Source of the DNA: Campylorhamphus procurvoides
Lineage: Eukaryota; Chordata; Aves; Passeriformes; Dendrocolaptidae
Assembly (NCBI GenBank): GCA_013396655.1
Contig: WBMV01008303.1
Location: forward strand, 941,145 to 1,005,144
Length of the DNA stretch: 64,000 bases
Direction: 5' to 3'
The translations under genes and the position numbers were made by a program. Under the pieces are notes generated by a model that had not been told where the DNA came from, ran no database searches, and saw only the letters and a list, made by a program, of their open reading frames with translations. Of this stretch, positions 23,501 to 34,830 are shown piece after piece (positions within the stretch are counted from its first letter, which is position 1; every line of letters begins with the position of its first letter).

Positions 23501-26500
23501 CCTGACCTTGTCCAGCTCTCCCCGAAACATCAAGGAGACAGAATCATTGTACCAGCTCTTGATTTTGGGAGACAGCGAGTGATGGCCCCAAAGCATTCAA
23601 AACAGAGGGCACAGCACAGGAAAGGAAGGGAACTGGAGTCAGGCTAAATAAGGGGTGCACCCTTCCAAACAGCCCCTCCTGGCACAGGCTGCCCCCCAGC
23701 AGTGGCTGTCCCCTCTCAGAGCTCTGGAACCAGGGGGTATAGATCAGGGCTGCTGAATGTCCCCATGAAAGTGAGCAGAAATCAATGATGTGCCATTCGA
23801 GCCCTTGAGATAATCCTATCTAATCAAACAGACCCAGAGAAAACAGCATCTTATGGGCCATAAAACACCAGAGGCTTATTCCCCTCATAAATACTGAGCT
23901 GACACCACCACTGCTACAGCCCCTTTGGCTCTTCCTTCCTCCTCTCCCATCCTTCCACTTGAACGCTCGGCTGCTGACAGCTCCTAATAACTTGGACTCC
24001 GATGCGGTCCCTGACTGCCTAATCAGGGTTACATTAATGAAGCGGTTATCTCATCCAGCCTGACCCCAAAACATCCTCCACAGAGCAGTGCCCGTGCCCA
24101 GCACACCAGGGAAACAGGTACTTTTGGCAGCAGCCCTTGGCTGGTGGGGTCTGACTCCACAGCACGCAGCACACCCCAGGCAGCCCAGGAGAAATCCTGG
24201 CTCTGCTAAACCCACAGCAGAGCAGCCCAATGTTTCAGCCTCATTTCAACACTCAGGGTCATAACAGCAGCCTGTCCCCTGTCCCCATCCCTGCTGCCAC
24301 CAAGCCTCCCTCTCCCAGGGCTGGCAGGAGTTACCCAGGCACAGCACCATAGCAAGGGAGTCTCCTCACGCCTTCTAGTTCAGGGTGAGGACAAAGCACA
24401 CCTGAGACTTGTGAACATGGTGAGCATCAGGAGTTTTAGCTGGACCCTTCACAGGATATTTGGCCCTTTTTCTCTGACACTTCCCTGCTGCCACCCAGCA
24501 TAACTGAGGTCACCTGCCACTACCTGCAACACCGGTGATGCAGATCACAGGGAGCTGCTGAGTTCCAGGACACTTCTGCAGACAAGCTCACTAAGGAAGG
24601 TGACATGTTCTGGAGATGAAGGAACACTGATGATCCTCTCACCTGTGGGCACGGATGTTGCTCACCAGAGACACAGCAGCTCAGGAGCTGCCCCAAACCC
24701 ATCCTTCCTCTATTTTGCCTAAGGAGAGGACTACTGTTAGGACCGTACCCACGAAGACTCCTCTGGGATGTTACTCTGCCTGAAACAGCCCCCCTAAAGG
24801 GTTTAGTCTTGTTCCTTGACCAGTTTTGGCTTCCACATTCCCAGCAGCCTCCCAATGGGCCTAGTGTTCACTATGACAAAAGCTCTCCATACTAAGGAGG
24901 AATCCATTTGCTTCCCTGAAAAGCAGGATGCAGCACGCAGATGGGAGAGGTTTTGGGGACCTTTCCCTCTTCTTTCAGGATAATGGAGTTTACCATGGCT
25001 CCCCCCACACTGCCAGCCTCCCCAGCATCCCTTGTGTCTCCGGGGGATGCAGCAGAGCCCTTTCTCCCTCTCTCCCCTCCCCTCCAACAGGGCAAGGAGG
25101 GTGGGAATAGCAAAGCCAAGGGGAAAAACAAAACAACAAAGCACCGTATAATCTGTACATTTCACCATTTGGCAGAGGGGATTTTTTAATCATTTAATAG
25201 TTTTAATCCTTTATCAGATGCTCATCTAAGAGGATTTTGCTGCACATACAAGATTTGGTACAAATTCATTTGCAGTAAATATACTCATTTAGCAAGTTTA
25301 TTTCCTGCCCAGGCACCGAATGAGGTAAGTTGGCTGCTACTTGGCAAAGGTGGTGAGACCTTGCTGGAAACTCCTCTGCGCTGTATTTCTCCTGGTTTCT
25401 GCAAGCCAGCATCTCAGCTACTGGAGAAAAATGACACTGGGCACCCTCAAAGCGCGAGGTCCCCACAGAGAGTGGGACACACCTTTGGACAGCACCAGCC
25501 CCACACCCCAGGCACGAGGGCACCTTCTCCCACTAATGTGCAGATGCCCACCCTGCCCTGCCAACTCAGTACCACTGCAGTCTTGCTGGCTCTTTCTACA
25601 CCAGTAACCAAAGGGGACCACAGCACTGCCCCACCACCACCCACAGCAGAGCAGATAGGCATGGCCCAGACTCCCCAGGGTATTTTGGCAGAGAGACAGC
25701 CCAGGTGAGGTTAGTTTCTTTGGGGGAAATGGCACACAAGCTACAAGGACATGAGCCATGCCATGCCACTTGTTTTCAGAGCTAGGGAACGGGCATGAGC
25801 TTATTTTACTTACTAGGAAAGATAAATGTCTAGTGCAAACCCATAGGTTTGAGGTTGAGAAGCAGGCTGGCAGGACAGGCTGCTGCAGCTGGAGACAGAG
25901 AGAGGTTGCAGCCCAGAGGAGATGGGTTTTGTTCAGTCCTGCTGCATTAATGACCCAACCACCTCTTGGGATGATCGGTCAAGGCCAGCAGAGCCCTACT
26001 CATGGTGCCAGGTGACTGCAACATACCTTGTGAAGGGCTGTGAGGGACACCCAAAAGCACAGCTGAGCCACAACTGCCCCCCTCAGAGTCCCTCCATGCA
26101 GCTGAAATCTCCAATTAGAAGATCTTTTGGGGGGAGGAAATAGGAATGAACAGTACAGTGAATTTACATTTTTCTGAGGCTCTGCTAATTTAAAAGTGGC
26201 CAGGAGATATTATCTATAAGGCCGATGTGCTCTGTATGCATGCAAGGCAACTGCTGAGGCACTGCAAAGGTTTTTCAACTGGAACACAATTCATAGCATA
26301 TAACGATACTTCTTTAGATGGCTTAAAGTTAAAGCAAGAGCCTGCTGCAGGGCTGATCATTTCTCATGTTTTTGTGTGCTTCAGTTTCTTTGTGTGTTTG
26401 CTTTTGGCTAAATACTTAGAAATACCCTGTAGGAACTGAAGCTGGATCCCCAAATGCCAACTCCACGATTAACCTGTGGGTTGTTCCACTGCCAGCCTCT

Positions 26501-27792
26501 CTCCTCTCATCTCACAACCTCTGATCTTCATCTAGAGAAAAGAATGAAAAGTTTCTGCTTCCCCACAGCTGTCAGGGAATGCACAAATCCCTCTTATCTA
26601 TCTTTAAGGCCAGTACAAAGGCCCCATTTAAAAGGAAAGGGCTCACAGTATTTCCCTGCCACTTCATACCCTCTTAAGGCAAAACCCAAGAGCCACGTTT
26701 TTGTGTTTGCAGCGCAGGGAAGGGCACAAGCAGCACTGATGACAGCACAGCGCTGTTCTTCCTGGGTTGTAACATCTTACCACCCAAGGATCTTGACCAG
26801 ACAAGGAGGAAGAACCTGGAGATGAAGGGGTTGTCTTCACCTCTGTGGGGAAGCCAAGAAACCAAACCATGCTGATGCATGGCTTTTGGATGCAAGGTCT
26901 GATTAAAATACAGGAGTGAGCTTAGTTGGATTTACACCAGAAGCTTCCAGCCAGCAAGCTACCTTCCTTTCTCTGGGACACCCCTGATGCATGGTCAGCT
27001 TTTTAGACAAATGTCAAAGTAGCTTTTTGGCTCCCCAGTATATAATTCCTGCTGCAAGCACTGTGGGGCAGAGAGCACACCTCCCTGGGCAAGCAGAGCG
27101 CACCACATGTGCTGCAACCAGGCATAAATTCTACTGGAGCATAAATAAGTCATAAAAATATTGTGCCCAGTTCAAGCCATGGTTAATTCAAACAAGCCCA
27201 CTAGTTTTTGACAGCTTGGTTTGAATGCTCTGGTGCTTGAAATGCAAAATATAACATAGCCCATTACCTTGTGTCTGCAGAGAATTATATCTTGTTTTTT
27301 GTAGTTTATTCAGCAAATCCAATAGACTGATCCTATCCTATTCCCTCTGCCTTTAAGACAATCCAAGAATCTATTTACTTTCCTCTTTCCACATGGATGG
27401 CAGCAGTGATAGGTGCTTTGGGAGAGAGAGTGCCCACTAACATTTATTTATGGTCCAGCAGTGGCTGCAGCGTGTGAGTGCTGCCTTTGTGCACAGCAAG
27501 AGACACTCCCTGCCCCATGTCCTTGTGGTTCATAACAGTCCCTTAGCTTTATTTTTTGGAATAACAAGAGCCTAAGAAAAGAATTCTTGGTGTAAATTGC
27601 CTTCTGCACCTGTCCAGAGTACTTTGTGTCGGCCCTTCCAAAGCCCAGGCACCAACCCAGCCTGCACCCCATTTTGTAGGTAACCAATCTATGGCATGGA
27701 AAGGTGAAGGGCTTCAGGCCTGGCAAGCAGAATGAGTCTTTAGCACAAGGCCAGCAACATTTTGGGTCTCAGGATCTGCATCTGGCAGCAAT
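20581..27792. other. Intron 2, 7.2 kb of mostly unique sequence, no gene seen
   Basis: No exon or transposon is recognised. A small CpG-bearing patch lies at about 20.86-20.94 kb. The block at about 23.76-24.06 kb has GATA-type and homeodomain-type motifs (see findings). Confidence 0.6.
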
Positions 27793-27943
27793 GACCATGA
27801 GATCAGCTCAGTTGGTTAGAATATGGTGCTATTGACACCAGGGTTGCAGGTTCAATCTCCATATGGGCCATTCACTTAAGAGCTGCACTCTGTGATCCAT
27901 GTGGGTCCCTTCCAAATTGAAGTATTTTGTGAAATCTATGAAG
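27793..27943 (+). mobile_element. TguSINE1-like SINE (tRNA-Ile head, CR1-like tail)
   Basis: The left part matches tRNA-Ile: A-box region atcagctcagttggttagaa, anticodon-arm region tggtgctattgacacca, and B-box region ggttgcaggttcaatctcc, then gggcca. The following ttcacttaagagctgcac and the CR1-like end gggtcccttccaaattga with a gaaatctatga tail are as in TguSINE1, the songbird SINE mobilised by CR1 machinery. The anticodon loop is mutated and the acceptor stem does not pair well, so it is not a working tRNA gene. It supports a passerine origin for the DNA. Confidence 0.9.
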
Positions 27944-30900
27944 AAGCTGCCCCTGGAACTTGTGTCAGAATCACAACTAAGGCAACGTTCTGCTCTTTCA
28001 CAAAGCCAAACATCAAACCGCTCAAAGGGCCAAACAATCCTCAACTACTGGGATCTCTTTAATCCATAGCTAGATCCAGATCAAAATTTAGCAAACAGCT
28101 GCTGCTTGGTACAACAGACAGACCAAGCACCAGCCCAGGATGCAGCCCTGCTCATATTTCTGCAGCTTCAGAAGAGGGACTCAAAAATCTGCAGTTTAGG
28201 GCTTTTAACTCCCTACATAGATATATCTGATGCATTCAGGTACCAGAGCGTATGTGCCACCTCCAGGGAATTTATTTCCCCCCTATTTGCCAAGATAAAC
28301 AGCATACCAAGCATGAAGGGGGGGAGGAGACAAGGCTGATTTAAGTGATTTCACTTTGCGATTCTCTGTGTTCTTTTTAAGTCGCTTATCCATTTCAGTG
28401 CTCAATATTCGGCTCTTTCCCTAATTAGAAAATCGCTAATCTGCTCTGAAAAATGTAAAAGTGAGTCTTGCTTACGTGCATTGCTTGGAATATGCAAGTG
28501 TGTTGGGTTTTGTGTTGCCTTCAACCTCTTTTTAAAAGGCTTCTGGTGTCTCCAGCTGGCATCACTTGCTCTTGTTGATCCCTCTCCCATCCACATTGGA
28601 CTCCTGTGCGCACAGCAGTGCTATGCATACCTAGGGCCTCCAAGAAATTATTTCTGCTCTATTCCCAGCACACACATTAAGTCTTTGGCACCCCCTTAAG
28701 TAACATCCTCAACCCTTTCTTTGCATGGGCAGCACCTCTCAACCAGAACAGGACCACCTCTCTGTACCACATTGAAACACCAGCTGCCCACGAACCCTGG
28801 GAAGGGACAAAGGAGAGATCTGAAGGTGAAAGCTCAAGAACTGTGAATTTTCAAATCAGACCAGGGGACTGCTGAAAGGTTCAACAACAGCACTCAATCA
28901 CCCTAATGCTACAGCCACAAGACTATACCTGGTGTCAGGGAACACCAAGAGTGGGGCCCCTCTATGCAGGGGACAAGCCAAGAACCCCAAGGGGACCACA
29001 GGGCAGCCCTCACCAATAGGGCACAGTCCCAACAAGTCTGAGGAGGGCCAGGTGGTGACAGGCCCTTGGACAGCCCCAGGAAAGGTGAAGTGACAAACCA
29101 GGGGCAACGTCCATCCCTGGAGCTCAGGCAAGAGCAAGAGACAGAGCTGTAAAGGTTACCTGCAGTGTAGGTCCAAAGTCCCTTTGGAGACAAGGGTCAG
29201 AGACCAGGATACTGTCACCCCAAGGTCCATCCAGGAGAACGAGACAGAGCTGCAATTCCGAAATGTGGGTCTGGGGTGCACCCAGGAGGCAGCAGCAAGG
29301 ACAGTGCTCCAACACAGCTCAGGAAAGCACAGGGACTGAGCTCGAATGAAGCTCCTGAAGCAGGGGGAGTGGGAATGGGTCCCAGGTGAGACTGATTAAG
29401 GCAAGGAGGCTCATTAACACACTGGGGGCCTCCCCCACCCCTCCCCACCCTGTGTGTTGCTACTGGAGATCCCAGCCTGGGTAAGAGCAGTGGAGCCAGG
29501 GACAGCTCAATAATTCAGCCTAGTGCAGGAGGGACAGCAGACCAGACCGACAGCTCCCAGCCCAGCACTGCTCTGTGCATCAGGAATTCAACACCTGCTC
29601 TGAGGTATAAATACAATTGTCCTGAAGGCCAGCAGCTGGTGGCCTTAGACAGCAATGTCTAGCCTAGGTGATCCATCACTACCCTTTTGTGGAAGAAATC
29701 CCATTAAGCAGGCACCAGTACAAGCCCAGAGGATGCAGTGTTGGTCCTGAACAGCTCACCCCAAGAAGGCAGTGCAGAGATCAGGCTCCTCTGCAACAGG
29801 TGAGTGCACCTGCAGAACAGAACTGCTCCCCAGGAACAAGCCTGGTCCTCCTGGGCAGAGCTGGCTGCACCCCCACCAGAGCACATAACCCTTCCACAAA
29901 TCCCAGCACTGCTCAGCCAGCAGTTGACATTGTACTAAGAAAAAACAACCCACCCACACGCTGCATAACCAACAATCAGGGGAAAAAAGAAATCCGGAGC
30001 AGCTGGCCTGCAGTGCTCCGAGCCTCACCTCTAACAAGGCCCCCACCAGCTCAGAGGAACACCTTGGAAACCTCCTGGCTAGCTGTGTACTATGCATATT
30101 GCCTGTTTGAGGACCATTGTCCTGCCTCTGCCCTAGACAAGAAAGATCTCTTCCTAGGTATCTACACAGCACAAAAGTGAGATTAAAAATAGGCAGGTAC
30201 TGCCTTGCCAGGACAGCCGCATGCTGCTCAGCCAGGACAGCCACTCCTCTGCCTGAGCACCTCTCTCCCAAGTGTTGTGTCTGTCATCTGTCGCACTTGG
30301 CTACCTGCACATTAAGATGAGCTACTGCTTGCCCTGCCCCAGCATCCTGCTGTCAGCAGAGGTTCTAGCACTGAGCACCCTCAGCTTTTTGTAAATCAGC
30401 CTCTTGGTGCTCTCGTACCCAAACCTCGCTCCACGCTGGGAGAGCCATCCTGGTGCCCTTGCTCACACGTTTCTCCTTCAGCTCTGACCAAGGGCAGCAT
30501 TGCATCACCTTGCTGTTTTGGGAAGAGCTCTGTGTGTGGCCATGAGGTGCCCATTGCTCACAGGAGCCTGTTATTGTCATGCCCACTGCTCTGTACCCAG
30601 TGTCCCCATTGGCTTGTGGCAGACAGGTGCTGGCTGTGCCTGTCCTACAGGAACAGAACCAAACCAAGAGGAAGAAAGTGTGTAGCTATAACTAGCAACA
30701 GTGCAGCGAAATAACTCCGAGCCTTCACATTATACCATTTTCCAGGGTTGCTATTTGCTCACAAGCCTTTCACAATCAACCACTTTACTAGGAAGAGTAG
30801 TACAACTGAAATGGCAATTAGTCACCCATCATGCCTGTGTTCCCAAAGGATCTCCAGCAACATTTTGGGAAAAGACTCTGAAAGTTAATCCAAGGCTGAC

Positions 30901-33900
30901 ATAAAGGCAACATTGCATTGCAGAGACATGGACAGTTTTCCACAAATCCTCTCCTGCCCAGATTGCTCACAGGAGAGGAAGGGAACACAGCTGCTATCAT
31001 AAACCTTTCCAGCCAAACCGCCCCGCTTCATTATAGTTTGTCACCTGCTCAGGGAAATCACTTGTCACAAAAATTTTCTTTTCCACTTAATGACTTCAAA
31101 CTCAATTTGAGGACTGGCTCAGTGGACTGCGGCTGAGGTGCCTTTCAACTGGAGTGTGCACATTCCCTGGGCACGAGCTGAGGGCTGGAGGGATGGTGGG
31201 AACATCTTTCACTTGGGATGCAGAGCTGTCATAAGCTTGGCATAATTAAAGGCCTGACTCAGCAAAGCACACCAACCTACTGATTGTAAGCCCACACTTA
31301 CTGTTTAATAAGGATGAAATCTGTTGAACCAGGGCTGATGACACACTGGCCTAAGTGAGGCTAAGTCAGGAATTGGGGGTCATGACAAGTGCAGAGCAAG
31401 GGAGAAGAAGAGGAAGAGGCCATTCTGTGTGTTCAAACTCAGAGCATTTATACAGCAAAGTACGTGGACAGTTGGTGGTGGGGCCAGGATCAGCCCTAAA
31501 GTGCAGGATTTGCTCAGCAAAAGGTATTTATTGTCACAGACTGGTATTCTGACCTGTGCAGCACTTCATCACTTGTGTTGCCACCACATACTCAGGTTGA
31601 TACAAGATACCAGCAGTGGGCAGGGCAGGCTAAAGCTCCTAGTAATTTTAACTACACAAAAAATGCAAATGCTGCACTTAATAGAAACCACAAATGAAAA
31701 AAACATGAAACATTGTGCCATGAGGGGAGCTAGGAGAAGAAGGGCTCTGACAAGTTGAGTGTCTTTCCTACAGTCACAAGCAAATTTCAGAGCCAGAACT
31801 AGAAGTTGGTGCAACTAGCACCCTTCTCTCCACCATAAACTCTTTTTAACATTCTGTGCTATAAAGACAAAGTCTCCCCCCTCTAGACCTATTCTAAAAT
31901 TATTCCTGAACACTAGAATTGCAAAAAAAGGATGAGGAGCAGCTACCTTGGTTGGCCTAGAATGATCTGTTAAAATTCTGCACGTGAATGCTGTTAAATG
32001 CAAGCATAAGGTCCCACATTCCCAGTGAAATCAATAGGCCCCGTGTTACGACAGAGCAGACACAAAATCATTGCTAGGACTGAAGCAAAGCCATGATTTA
32101 TTTATCTAGTTTGCACTGTTCCTAAGTAGCTGCACACAGTATATTAGGTAAACTTAAACATACATCTTGTTACTTTAGCAGCCCAACGATGGCAATCACA
32201 CCTCTTCTAAACCCAGAATACCTTCAATAGGCAGCCAGTGGATAGGCTTAAGACTCTCCTCACCAAAGCACTTCCTTCCTTGCTGCTGGGACAGCCACCC
32301 CATTGCACCCCTGCAGATCCCTGACAGGATGGACAGAGCACGGGGCTGTGCCTAATATCCATGCTCACTGCCCCGGGTGCCAGGCTGAGGTCAGACCCTG
32401 CTCCATTTGGCTCAGCAGCCAGCAGACTGAGCATGTTCTCAGGAGAGAGCAGCTCAAATTAGCACATTAGCAGAACTGCCAAGAATTGAAAGCCCGATGC
32501 AACCAGCTAAACACTTGAGATTTTCTCCAGTGGCTGCTGGAGTAACCCCTGCAGAAGCCACGGATAACACAGCATGCCATCTCAGTGACAGGGGCCACGC
32601 CTGAAGCTGGCAATCCTGCCCCACAACAGCACAGACCCAGCACTACCCAACAGCATCAGCCCCGCTCCTGCAAGCAGCCCCATCCTGCACACAAGGTAAA
32701 AGAGGTGCTGCATTAATGGAGAGGGCACCAAATCCCGCTCCAGGGTGAGCTGGACCTCAGTGACCCCGTTCCTTTGCACGCACGGAACAGCCTGCAGCAC
32801 TGTCTCACCTCTCGTGCCCAGCCTCAGAGGGGTCTCCAGCAGCTACACCCCCACCCATCCTCCTCCTCATCTCCACCCCTGCCCAGAAAGCCAGTGAGGA
32901 TTTAAGAAAAAGAACTAATTTTAAAAACACTTCATCATCAAGAGTTAAAAATACTTTCTTCAGCCGACTGCAAGGCAAGCAGAGGGGACAGCATCTACTG
33001 CAATGTACGGCTGCAATGTGAGATGCCTGTTTTTGAGGAAGATCTGGTGCTCTGGTGGCTTCAACATGTTCTTCAAAGCCCTGTAACAGAGACTTATTTC
33101 AGCTCCTCTCTCCGCAAGGAGCCTTTAACTTACTAGCAACCCCACTACATTAGTTACACAAGCAACCAGTTCCCGTCTAATTGGTTTATAAGACAGCAGG
33201 TCTTCCTTTTTAATGGCTGATTAATTGCCACACTGCCCAATGCAAGGCTGTGATTCACTTGTCTCTGTAGAAATTCAGCAGGGAAGCCTGAGGCTTCCAT
33301 GTTTCAAAAGATTGACACCTACAAAAAAGTTGTGATCTAGCCAAAATCAAACCAGCCAGCAGCCTCTCCCAATAACCTTCCCACCACCTCCACCCTGCAA
33401 AAGTCAAGGGAAATAAAAATACTCTCATTTTTAAGGCAAAATTCAATGTTCATCAGGGAGACAAGGCTCATTTAGTTTTTAATTTTTCATTTACCTCCAG
33501 GTTAAATTCAGGCAGGGAGCCTGATGTTGAAATGGATTGAAACAACTGTTTTAACACAATCCAGCTTCCTTTCCAAAATTCTTCCGTCTCCCCATCCACT
33601 GCCAAGAGAGGGACCAAAGTGGACAAGAATGGGGAGATTAAACAGAAACAAAAGTCGGAGTCAGCACCAGCCTGGGCTAATGCGGGCACGGCTTTGTCGT
33701 TGGCATTTTGCTGTTTGTTGTCTGCAATCCTTTTAAGGTGGCTGCAGCTTGCAGCCAGCATAATCCTGATTTTGTAAGGGTTTGGGGTTTTTTCCTCCCC
33801 CTTCCTTTTTTCACATTGCCAGCAATTGATTTCATTTAACATTTTCATTCCTCTGCCCGCTGTAAATAACCACTTGGCAGTTGAATTTCTCAAGTAGAAC

Positions 33901-34451
33901 AGGCAGCGGCTGCTTACTCTCTTCCTGGCAGCTGGGGGGGAATCTGGCAAGCACTAAAGCAAGAAGCTGTTTCAAGTAGCTTTGAAATGTGCAGGAGATT
34001 ACATGGGTAGCACTTGGAGTGGAAGAAGTCACAATATGGAAAGGCTGAGACCATATTTTTGAGAGGCCTGGTGAACTTGGTGGCTGAGTGACAGAATTCA
34101 CCAGTGAGAGAGAAGAATTTCACTCCCAGTTCGTGGCCCTGCATAGCCACTGGTGGATGCCAGTGGAGAAGGGGATCAGGCTGCTGCAGCTGATTGTTGC
34201 CAGTAATCTGGCAGCACAAACTGCACTTAAACAAGCACACAAGGTGCAGCCCAAGGAGGCGACAACCCAACCTGCCTCCTCCCTCTGCTCTGCAGACAGC
34301 ACTTGCTCACTGCCACGCTCTGCCGTGCACATCTGCTGAGGTTCTGCATTGGTGCTGGTCACAGCAGTCCTGCCTTCCCCCCTGCAGCCCAGCCCCAAGA
34401 ACATTGGAGCTGGATTCACAAAAAGTTCAGCTGGACAAATGTTACATGGTA

Positions 34452-34479
34452 CATGGTATGTGACCTGTAACATACCATG
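34452..34479. other. Perfect inverted repeat, 10-bp arms, 8-base loop
   Basis: Arms catggtatgt (34452-34461) and acataccatg (34470-34479) are exact reverse complements. The left arm is preceded by a partly duplicated tacatgg. Too short for a typical miRNA precursor; function unknown. Confidence 0.85.
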
Positions 34480-34793
34480 CCCTCTCCCACTGGCTGCACG
34501 AAGCATCTCCACCCAGACCTGAGATGAAAAGAACTCCTCATTACCACTCAGTTTATCAGACACAAATTTCTCTTCTGGGTCTTAATCCCAAGAAATTCCT
34601 GACCTCATAGAGTTGGACAAATTTAGGGCCAAAACAAACTTCAGTGAAAGTCAGCCTTCACATCAGAGTAATAGAGGATCACAGCATCAATGGCAACTGG
34701 CACCAGATGAAATCCCCAGGTTCACCTTAGTCATGCTGGCACACTACCCATGCAACTCCTTTAGACTTAAAGAGGTTTGCCTGTATTTTATGT

Positions 34794-34830
34794 GAGAGGA
34801 AGAGGGAGAAGAAGAGAGAGAGGGAAGGGG
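34794..34830 (+). repeat. Purine-only tract (GA-rich), 37 bases
   Basis: An uninterrupted run of A and G in GAGAGGAAGAGGG-like units. Low-complexity sequence of a kind that can form triplex DNA. Confidence 0.8.

Noticed and set aside
27793..27866. Possible tRNA-Ile gene
   Set aside because: The anticodon loop and stems are mutated, and the sequence continues directly into the SINE body and CR1-like tail.
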